Below are positions 1 to 6,122 of a stretch of 11,210 nt of DNA, piece by piece (positions within the stretch are counted from its first letter, which is position 1; each line of letters opens with the position of its first letter). The stretch comes from Planctomycetota bacterium. Its GTDB lineage: Bacteria > Planctomycetota > SZUA-567 > H5-PLA8. Made by a program: the position numbers and the translations under genes. The notes under the pieces are model-generated. The model was not told the origin of the DNA and did not search any database. It was given only the letters and a program-made list of their open reading frames with translations. The stretch is taken from NCBI GenBank assembly GCA_025355035.1, contig JANXLS010000686.1, positions 1-11,210 of the forward strand, in the 5' to 3' direction.

Positions 1-537
1 CGCCAATGCCAGCGAGCCAATCGGTCCGGCTCCCCAGATCGCGAGCGACTCGGGGATCTCCGGCATCGCGATTCGGAAGAAATGGACGACATTTGCGAGC
101 GGTTCGACGAAGACGGCTTCGGTGTCGCTAAGACTATCAGAGACAGAGAAAATCTGCGATTCAGGGACAGCAGTGAATTCGGCAAATGTACCGTGATTCC
201 GATCCAAACCGATCAGCCACCAATTCGCGCAGAGGTTCTGCTTGCCGTTCAGACACGCCGGACATTTCATGCAACTGACCAAGGGATTGACGACGACACG
301 TTGGCCGCGGTTCCAACGCGTGACCGACGCGTGTGTGTCGGCGATGGTGGCGACCGCTTCGTGGCCGAGAATGAGTCCGGGCTTGCGGCGCTCGCTGTGC
401 CCCAAAAATCCGTGTACGTCCGATCCGCAGATGCCGGTCGCTGCAATTTTCAGGAGCACTTGATCGGATTGAATCTGCGGAAGCGGGACGTCTTGAATCT
501 CGACTTTTTCCGGGCCGACATACATGAGCGCTTTCAT
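1..537 (-). CDS. Zinc-dependent medium-chain (alcohol/polyol-type) dehydrogenase, N-terminal 179 residues, cut by left edge
   Basis: The ATG is at 537-535, with GAGGA five bases upstream (minus strand of 543-547), and the frame stays open to base 1. The protein begins MKALMYVGPEKVEIQDVPLP, the usual opening of the MDR superfamily, whose members oxidise alcohols or polyols with NAD(P)+ in the cytoplasm. Visible catalytic zinc ligands are C37 (GICGSD) and H59-E60 (GHE). The structural zinc cysteines are C89, C92, C95 and C103 (CxxCxxCx7C). The start of the Rossmann domain, GAGPIGS, is at residues 169-175, just before the window ends. Family members run to about 340-360 residues, so roughly half is missing. 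The subtype (sorbitol, threonine, galactitol-phosphate or other) cannot be fixed because the rest of the coenzyme domain is absent. It lies beyond the terminator of the secretin/TPR cluster and probably has its own promoter between 538 and 644, although I see no clear -35/-10 pair there. Confidence 0.93.
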   Translation of the reverse strand, partial: MKALMYVGPEKVEIQDVPLPQIQSDQVLLKIAATGICGSDVHGFLGHSERRKPGLILGHEAVATIADTHASVTRWNRGQRVVVNPLVSCMKCPACLNGKQNLCANWWLIGLDRNHGTFAEFTAVPESQIFSVSDSLSDTEAVFVEPLANVVHFFRIAMPEIPESLAIWGAGPIGSLALA

Positions 538-644
538 GAAAATCCTCGAACATTCATTTCCGGGCAGATGGCAGAGCGCGGCAATAATCTCTGTTGAACT
601 AAGATGTACACCGAGGGCTCGGATCTAACGTTGTTGAGTGACAT

Positions 645-675
645 AAAAAAAGGAAGAAACCGTTCGATTTCTTCC
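645..675 (-). terminator. Intrinsic (rho-independent) terminator closing the secretin/TPR cluster
   Basis: Read on the minus strand, a perfect 8-bp stem GGAAGAAA/TTTCTTCC (668-675 and 652-659) with an 8-base loop is followed directly by seven T residues (645-651). It lies 29 bases past the stop codon of the 449-residue TPR gene. The stem is A/T-rich but uninterrupted, and the T tract is canonical. It is the only element in the window with both a stem and a T run, so it probably marks the 3' end of the operon and insulates the dehydrogenase gene. Confidence 0.88.
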
Positions 676-704
676 CTCGTTTTATTGCACTCTCTTGAAA
701 AAAT

Positions 705-2054
705 TTATTTGGTTTTTTTCTTCGGCGGTGCTGGTTTCGCGGGATCGGCTTTAGGTGCGTCCGGCTTAGGCGCATCCGCCTTCGGCGCGGCGGCTGGTTT
801 GGCGTCTTCAATGGTAATTCCGTACGCGGCCAATTTCTTAACGGCGTCGGCTTTGAAAGGGCTCTTGGGGAAATTTGACACGACGGATTGCCATTCGCGA
901 ATGGCTTTCGTTTTTGCATCGGTCGGTTCGACCGTGATCAATTTTTCATAACACAAGCCTGAAAGATAATGGGCCTGGGCGACGTAATCGTCGTTGTCGA
1001 AGAATTGTGCGATGATGTTCAGGAATGCCCATCGCGCTTCGGCGAATGCATTTTCGGCGAGCGGCTTGTTGCCCTTGCCTTCGTATTCCAAACCTTGTGC
1101 CAGGTTCGCCTGGCCCAGCGACATGTATGCAGCCGGAAGTTGCGGCAGCAGGGTGTAGTCGCTCTGTTGGTTGTATTTATCGACGATTGCATTCGCTTCA
1201 GTCACGGCCTGCGTGTACTGCTTCATCAGGATCAGGCTGCGGAATTCGCCTTCAACGCATTCGCCGATAATTTCAGGGAACTTCGCGGCTTTAATTCGGG
1301 CTTCGCGCCACAGATCGCGCGAGCCCTGCGGGTTGAAACCGGCGACACCGGTCGCGACTTTCTTCTCTGCGATTCGCGCCTTCGCGACAGCGAGTTGAAC
1401 CAACGCGCGTTCAGCGGGTTCCAAATATCCGGTTCCGAACTTAACGGTCTCTTCCTTGTATTTCGCAATTCGATCCGCAGCGTCTTTCACGGCCGCGTCG
1501 GCCTCGGCCAGCTTGTCTTGTTCTGCGTAACAGATCGGAAGTTTTGCAACGATGTCGAGCATAAAGCGCGACTTTGGATTGGCGTCAAGCGCCTTCTTGA
1601 AATAATCGGCGGCCGGCGGATAGGTCCGCGCGCGGCCTTTGTAGCCTCCGAAAATACCGGCGGAAAAAAACGCGTTGCCGATGCCGTAGTTGCAGTATTC
1701 CGGAGCCCATTTGGCGTCTTTCAAATTTTCCAACGCATTGCTAAAATAAAGCGCGCAGAGGGTCCACCGGCCTTCGTCGCGCTTCTCAGTGGCCAGCGAA
1801 TAGTTGCTGTCTTTGTCCGCGTAAAGAACTTCTTTGACGAGGAAACTTTCCTTCTTCAGGACCACGTTTTTCAGCTTGCCTTCAACGGACACATAGTCGT
1901 CGCGCGTGATCTTGGTTGGCGGGACTGTCGGTGCATTCGGGTTGTAAAGAAGCACGGTGTCCATGTCTTCTTCCTGGCCCGCTTCGCCAGCGCGAGCGCA
2001 TGAGACCAGCGCCGCAACGCAGAACAACATTGCCACAAAACGATTCGTATTCAT
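705..2054 (-). CDS. Exported TPR-like protein with Lys/Pro/Ala-rich C-terminal tail (449 aa), function unknown
   Basis: I do not recognise a named family. The start ATG at 2054-2052 has GGAG eight bases upstream (minus strand of 2063-2066). Residues 1-22 form a signal peptide with a hydrophobic core (FVAMLFCVAALV). Two processing modes are possible: signal peptidase I after ARA22, giving mature GEAGQ, or a lipobox-like LVSC with C19 as a lipidated cysteine. Residues about 45-75 look beta-rich (KITRDDYVSVEGKL). From about 88 to 415 the protein is alpha-helical with TPR-like spacing, for example PPAADYFKKALDANPKS at 146-162 and a tail-end repeat near 357-402. Residues 420-449 are a low-complexity basic tail of DAPK-like units ending PKKKTK. 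It follows the 1263-residue TPR gene by 78 bases and is followed by a strong terminator, so it is probably the last gene of the unit. A periplasmic or outer-membrane-associated scaffold or secretin assembly factor is the best inference. Alternatively it is a general TPR adaptor unrelated to the secretins. Confidence 0.9.
   Translation of the reverse strand: MNTNRFVAMLFCVAALVSCARAGEAGQEEDMDTVLLYNPNAPTVPPTKITRDDYVSVEGKLKNVVLKKESFLVKEVLYADKDSNYSLATEKRDEGRWTLCALYFSNALENLKDAKWAPEYCNYGIGNAFFSAGIFGGYKGRARTYPPAADYFKKALDANPKSRFMLDIVAKLPICYAEQDKLAEADAAVKDAADRIAKYKEETVKFGTGYLEPAERALVQLAVAKARIAEKKVATGVAGFNPQGSRDLWREARIKAAKFPEIIGECVEGEFRSLILMKQYTQAVTEANAIVDKYNQQSDYTLLPQLPAAYMSLGQANLAQGLEYEGKGNKPLAENAFAEARWAFLNIIAQFFDNDDYVAQAHYLSGLCYEKLITVEPTDAKTKAIREWQSVVSNFPKSPFKADAVKKLAAYGITIEDAKPAAAPKADAPKPDAPKADPAKPAPPKKKTK
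708..797 (-). repeat. Degenerate DAPK-type repeat encoding the basic tail of the 449-aa protein
   Basis: Codons for residues 420-449 encode A/P/K/D-rich units (APKADAPKPDAPKADPAK), giving imperfect 12- to 15-base repetition at DNA level. The units vary at codon third positions. A similar tail ends the neighbouring 1263-residue protein. Confidence 0.75.
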
Positions 2055-2106
2055 GTTTCGAACTCCGTACGTGTTCCGCGATAGTGAAGCGGACGTGTAT
2101 CGAATC

Positions 2107-2125
2107 CGCAGGCCGGACGCCTGCG
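2107..2125 (-). other. Perfect 7-bp inverted repeat between the two TPR genes
   Basis: CGCAGGC (2107-2113), loop CGGAC (2114-2118) and GCCTGCG (2119-2125) form a GC-rich hairpin starting seven bases after the stop of the 1263-residue gene. No T run follows on either strand, so it is a poor intrinsic terminator. It could stabilise the upstream message 3' end or cause partial attenuation before the 449-residue gene. Confidence 0.6.
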
Positions 2126-2132
2126 CGTGAGG

Positions 2133-5100
2133 TTATTTGGTTGCGTCGACTTTCGGTGCGTCAGTCTTGGGTGCGTCCGTTTTCGGAGCGTCGGGTTGAG
2201 ACGTTCCGGCGTCGCTCGCTTCGATCGCCTTCTTGACGGCCGGTGCGAGCTTGACTCCATTTTCGGCGCAGGTTTTCAGGAACGCTTTCATGTCCGGCCA
2301 GCGCTTCTTCACCAACTCGCTGCTGAAGCCATTTTGTGTAACGACAACAAACGACGGATATTCCGACGCGTCATTCCACTTCTTCATGTCAGCGTGCAAT
2401 TCGGAGATCAATCGGCAGACGTAGAAATAGCGTTCCGACGACGGATCCAAGCGCGGTTTGACGTTGATCAAACGGGTCAGCGCGTCCTGCGATTTGCCCA
2501 AGGCGATATCAATTTCGGCGACCTTGACTTCGATCGTTCCGTTATCCTTGCCACCGTTTAAGTCCTTCAGGATTTCGATCTGTTCCTTGGCCGCTGTCAT
2601 GTAATCCAAGGACGCTTTTTCGTTGCCTTCCTTGCCCAATTTCTTGGCGACGACCAGCGCCAAATCGGAGAGCAAATCGCGCGTCGCGAAAATCTTGCGG
2701 CGGAACTGAATTTCTTCTTCGATGATAGCGAGAAAGGACTTGCCGCTTGGATTGATGCCCGCGTCGGTCATGATTTTGTAAACGTCGGTGCCTTCCTTCG
2801 GCCCATCTTTCAACGTCGCGCAGTCTTTGAATTCTCCTGTCGCGCTCTTGATGGATTCAAGTTTTGCGAGTGCCTTTTCCATGTTCTGGTTCAGCTTGTC
2901 GTCTTTCGGTCGGCGCGGGTCGTTTTCGGGGCGCTGAACGCCTTCGGCGGTGTCGTACATGTAATCGATCAGGACCCCGTGTTCTTTGATGCAACGGTCC
3001 TGTCTGTCGATCGACGGATACTGAATGATGCGCTGCATCGCTTTGAGGATCGGGTTGTAGACTTTCTCGTCGTCTACCAGGCGCAGATTTTTGTTCTGCG
3101 GATCGAAGCGCTTGAGCAGCTTGATTGCATTATCGGCAGCCTTCTGCGTCTTGCCAATTTTGTTGAAAAGGTAGACGAGGCGGCTGAAGTCGTCGAGCGA
3201 CAATTCTTCGCCCTTGACCTTGCCTTCGTCGATGATGTCGACGCGTTCGCTTTGCAATTCAGCAACTTTGTTTTCGTATTCGTCCATCAGCGCTTCGTAT
3301 TTATCGAGAACATCCTTTGACAGACCGGAGCCCGTCTTCTTCAGTTTTTCGAGCTGGAACCCAGCAACGTTGAATCGATCCGACAGAATGTTCAGCATGA
3401 AGATGAACAGTTTGTCGTCCGATTTGTTTGCCGCGCGGAAGTCGCGCAAGGTGGCCAGCGTGCTTTTGAGGTACGTGTCGCTGTCAGGTGCAGGAGTCTT
3501 CGCGGCTTGCGAAATCAAGGCTCGGAATTTGTTCAAATAGGCGATGTGCACGGCACTTTTTGGGATCGGGTTTTCGGCTTCGAAGGTGATGTATTCATCT
3601 GACGTTTTGATCGCTTGTTCCCAATTTCCGGCGCCGATGTACAAGGAATTTTTCGCGAGCAAAATCTGGCCTTGAGCCTTCTTGCGGCGGCCCAGAACTT
3701 TTTCGTCGGTGCTGGGATTCTTGGCGACGTAGTCGTCGTATTTCTTGTATGCATCGAGCGCTTTTTCCGCGAGATCCTTGGCCTGCTTCTCCGCGTCTTT
3801 CGGATCCATTTTCGGAATCAAGTTTTCGGCGACAATTTTCTGAGCCTGCGTCAGGCTGAACGCGCTGTGAACCAACGCGAAATCGTAGGCAGACGACGAT
3901 GTTTTGACCTTCGTGAATTTTTCGGCGGACGAAACGTATTTACTGAACGCTTCTTTCCACAAATCACCGGCGTTCGCAAGACTCTTTGCGTCGCCGACCT
4001 GTTCGGCCTGTTTGGCGCTTTCGGCGCGACTGGATGCAATCTTGGCGTCACCATCTGCAATGATGTAATCTTGATCGGTTACACTGTCCGGATCAAGCGG
4101 AGCGCCGTCTTTTGCCGTCATGCCAATGATGCGGGCCTGGAGACCGATGTTCCAAGGATCCTTGTGGATTTTTTCATTCTGGGCCAAAGCAAAATTGATA
4201 TTCGATCCGGACTTTGCCAACATGCCATCTCTTTCTTTCGGGAGATCCAGCACGGCGAGCGCATCTTTGACCAATTTTATTGTGTCTTTTTTCATTACTT
4301 TGGCCATCTTTTGATCGTTCGGCAACCATTTGGATCGATTATCCGGGAGGAAGGAGTCGCGCATGGCTTTGTAGGCGATAATTGCTTCGTAATCGTGGTT
4401 CATGCGCACGTAGCTGAGGCCCATTTCAAACCAGGCTTTCGGTTCGATGTTCAGTCGGACTTCGAGGGGAGTTCGATCGCCTCGGCGCGCTTCGGAGATG
4501 GCGCGGCGGTAGTAATCAACGGCGTTGGCGAATTCTTTATAGGCGTCCTGGAATTTAGCTTGGGCGGCTTCTTTGTCTTTCGGGTCGGTCGAGTTCTTTC
4601 GCTTTTCGTACTCTTGTGTGTAGATGTAGCGGCCCATCAAGTGCATGCCGTGGGCGGCGTCGAACCATTCCTGCGCCGTCAGATTGAGTTTGATTTTCTT
4701 GTCGCGCGCATTGATCAGAATTTCGCCCATGGAGCGGGAAAAATCGTTGGACCATTGTGATCCGGCTCGTTCGCGGGCAATCGCCGCTCGCAATTCTTTC
4801 ACAGCCTTTTCGAATTCGGCGGATGTTTCGGCGGGAATTGTAAGGGCCTTGGCGTACTCGATGATCAAATCTTTGCCGAGATCTTCTTCAAAAATCGTGC
4901 GCATCGCGCCGGAACGAACTTTGACGAAATATTCTTCTACGTCGCCGTACTTTTTGGACTTCATTTTCATTTTGATCAAATCGTGAATGACCAGTTTGAA
5001 GATGGCCACGATTTGCTTCTTCACGTCTTCCGGTTGCTGAGCCAAATCGATTTCGAGCACATCGTTCCACGACTTTGAAGCCCCATCTTCGTTGCCGATG

Positions 5101-5924
5101 GACGCGTGCAAACAGCCTTGCAAGTATGAATATTGAGCTGTCAGGGCAGGGAAATCGGCCATGACTTCGTCTTCGGTTCTTTTCTGGCAGAGCGCGATAA
5201 CTTCAGTCGCGATTGTTTTCTTTGACGCATCGGATTCGTCGAGCACATCGACCTGCTTCACTTTCATTTGGACGTAGCGCCGATCGGGGATGTTCCATGC
5301 GTAAAAAGCGCGATCCAACGGATCAATGTACGCCGGGCCGGGAATTCTACCTTCGTCGCCCTTGGGATTCAGCTTCTTCATTTCGTCCTGGAATTTTTTT
5401 AACGCCGCTTGGAATTCAGGGAAGGCTTTGTCGGCTTCTTCTTTGTACGCGACGGCCTTTTTTCCAAAGAGTTCTCCGGCTTCGGCGCGGAATTTTTTGG
5501 CTTCGGCGGGGTTGTTTTTTGCGTTGTCGATCTTGCTTTGAATGATGTCCATACTGATCGAATCGTTGTCTTTCACAGCGGTGTCGTACAAGCGGAACTT
5601 CTTATCGCCGCCGACGACTTCCTTGTAGAGTTCGCTGGCTTCATTCAACAACGCGGCACGTTTTTCGAGGGTCGCGTCGATGGCTTTGCGGCGCTTCCAG
5701 AACGCCTTGATCAACTTCGATTCCATTTTGGACGTGGGCAAAGCGGACTCGTCCAGTCTCGCCGCCAGGCGTTCGACCATATCGTCGGTGGAGAACGCGG
5801 GGGTGTGAATGTCAATTAATTGTTTCGCGTATTCGTAGTCCGCTTCGGCCCGAACCCATGCGACGGATCCGACGAAAACAGCGATTACGATTGAACGGCG
5901 AAAAAAGGCGACGTTGGGTTTCAT
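2133..5924 (-). CDS. Very large exported alpha-helical TPR-like protein (1263 aa), function unknown
   Basis: I do not recognise a named family. I chose the ATG at 5924-5922 because AGAGGA lies eight bases upstream, and because the protein then opens with a clean signal peptide: basic n-region (MKPN...FFRR), hydrophobic core (SIVIAVFVGSVAWV) and a VRA site after residue 26. A TTG six codons further upstream overlaps this ribosome-binding site and is unlikely. The mature chain is highly charged and almost entirely helical, with TPR-like or solenoid character. The clearest repeat is at about 497-525 (AWFEMGLSYVRMNHDYEAII), with further helical pairs near 655-680, 715-745 and 905-940. No catalytic motif is visible. 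The final 19 residues are tandem DAPKT/DAPKV units. The gene lies between secretin B (198-base gap) and the 449-residue TPR protein (78-base gap). A periplasmic scaffold spanning the secretin channel and other envelope parts is plausible but not shown by the sequence. Confidence 0.92.
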   Translation of the reverse strand: MKPNVAFFRRSIVIAVFVGSVAWVRAEADYEYAKQLIDIHTPAFSTDDMVERLAARLDESALPTSKMESKLIKAFWKRRKAIDATLEKRAALLNEASELYKEVVGGDKKFRLYDTAVKDNDSISMDIIQSKIDNAKNNPAEAKKFRAEAGELFGKKAVAYKEEADKAFPEFQAALKKFQDEMKKLNPKGDEGRIPGPAYIDPLDRAFYAWNIPDRRYVQMKVKQVDVLDESDASKKTIATEVIALCQKRTEDEVMADFPALTAQYSYLQGCLHASIGNEDGASKSWNDVLEIDLAQQPEDVKKQIVAIFKLVIHDLIKMKMKSKKYGDVEEYFVKVRSGAMRTIFEEDLGKDLIIEYAKALTIPAETSAEFEKAVKELRAAIARERAGSQWSNDFSRSMGEILINARDKKIKLNLTAQEWFDAAHGMHLMGRYIYTQEYEKRKNSTDPKDKEAAQAKFQDAYKEFANAVDYYRRAISEARRGDRTPLEVRLNIEPKAWFEMGLSYVRMNHDYEAIIAYKAMRDSFLPDNRSKWLPNDQKMAKVMKKDTIKLVKDALAVLDLPKERDGMLAKSGSNINFALAQNEKIHKDPWNIGLQARIIGMTAKDGAPLDPDSVTDQDYIIADGDAKIASSRAESAKQAEQVGDAKSLANAGDLWKEAFSKYVSSAEKFTKVKTSSSAYDFALVHSAFSLTQAQKIVAENLIPKMDPKDAEKQAKDLAEKALDAYKKYDDYVAKNPSTDEKVLGRRKKAQGQILLAKNSLYIGAGNWEQAIKTSDEYITFEAENPIPKSAVHIAYLNKFRALISQAAKTPAPDSDTYLKSTLATLRDFRAANKSDDKLFIFMLNILSDRFNVAGFQLEKLKKTGSGLSKDVLDKYEALMDEYENKVAELQSERVDIIDEGKVKGEELSLDDFSRLVYLFNKIGKTQKAADNAIKLLKRFDPQNKNLRLVDDEKVYNPILKAMQRIIQYPSIDRQDRCIKEHGVLIDYMYDTAEGVQRPENDPRRPKDDKLNQNMEKALAKLESIKSATGEFKDCATLKDGPKEGTDVYKIMTDAGINPSGKSFLAIIEEEIQFRRKIFATRDLLSDLALVVAKKLGKEGNEKASLDYMTAAKEQIEILKDLNGGKDNGTIEVKVAEIDIALGKSQDALTRLINVKPRLDPSSERYFYVCRLISELHADMKKWNDASEYPSFVVVTQNGFSSELVKKRWPDMKAFLKTCAENGVKLAPAVKKAIEASDAGTSQPDAPKTDAPKTDAPKVDATK
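2136..2192 (-). repeat. Tandem 15-base repeats encoding DAPKT/DAPKT/DAPKV/DATK at the end of the 1263-aa protein
   Basis: About four in-frame copies of a five-codon unit encode the C-terminal residues DAPKTDAPKTDAPKVDATK. Copies differ at synonymous positions, so copy number may change by slippage while the frame is kept. The repeat ends at the stop codon (2135-2133). Confidence 0.85.
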
Positions 5925-5931
5925 AGCCCCG

Positions 5932-5938
5932 TTCCTCT
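5932..5938 (-). promoter_or_regulatory. Ribosome-binding site fixing the start of the 1263-aa gene
   Basis: The minus strand reads AGAGGAA here, with the AGGA core eight bases before the ATG at 5924. This spacing decides against the in-frame TTG at 5942-5940, which sits just upstream of the site and has no ribosome-binding site of comparable quality. Confidence 0.8.
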
Positions 5939-5974
5939 GCAATAATCCATACTAAAAAGCCGTTGCGTGGACAC

Positions 5975-5992
5975 TCGCAGCACCATCTGCGA
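5975..5992 (-). other. 6-bp hairpin in the leader of the 1263-aa gene
   Basis: TCGCAG (5975-5980) and CTGCGA (5987-5992) are perfect inverted repeats around a six-base loop. They lie about 50 bases upstream of the ATG, in the longest gap of the cluster. The element is short and may be chance. I see no convincing sigma-70 promoter or known riboswitch in the rest of the 198-base gap. Confidence 0.35.
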
Positions 5993-6064
5993 ATCGGCGG
6001 TTGGTTCTTTCCTAAATAGCACAACGAAACTCGTCGCGAAAACTTGCATTGAATTTTGATCGTC

Positions 6065-6109
6065 AATTGGAAACGGCCCGTTTATCCCGGGCCGTTCGGT
6101 ATTCCAATT
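6065..6109 (-). terminator. Long bulged inverted repeat after secretin B; terminator, attenuator or mRNA-stabilising hairpin
   Basis: An inner perfect 9-bp GC-rich stem, AACGGCCCG (6072-6080) with CGGGCCGTT (6088-6096), encloses a 7-base loop. It stacks directly on an outer 7-bp stem, AATTGGA (6065-6071) with TCCAATT (6103-6109), leaving a 6-base bulge on one side. It starts 13 bases after the stop of secretin B. It is the strongest hairpin in the window, but neither strand has a real T tract (the minus strand continues TTTCCAATTGACG from the inner stem). It may partly terminate, or protect, the secretin message and so set different levels for secretins and TPR proteins. Confidence 0.6.
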
Positions 6110-6122
6110 CAGACTAAGCGGA

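Noticed and set aside
82..597. Open frame of 171 codons on the plus strand
   Set aside because: The minus strand here encodes a clear zinc-dependent dehydrogenase with all catalytic and structural zinc ligands, so the plus-strand frame is a shadow.
611..622. Small palindrome CCGAG-GG-CTCGG upstream of the dehydrogenase
   Set aside because: The loop is only two bases (or the stem only 4 bp). It has no T run and no second operator-like copy nearby, so it may be chance.
969..2003. Open frame of 344 codons on the plus strand
   Set aside because: It is antisense to most of the 449-residue TPR gene, has no ribosome-binding site or domain, and its composition is a reverse-strand reflection of Lys/Glu/Ala-rich codons.
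3615..4760. Open frame of 381 codons on the plus strand
   Set aside because: It lies antisense within the 1263-residue gene, which has a signal peptide, a ribosome-binding site and consistent helical character. The antisense product has no recognisable domain and low-complexity Phe/Val/Arg composition typical of a mirrored frame.
5943..6064. Possible sigma-70 promoter for the 1263-aa gene
   Set aside because: AT-rich hexamers such as TATTTA and TAGTAT are present on the minus strand, but none pairs with a reasonable -35 box at 16-18 bases, so I do not annotate one.
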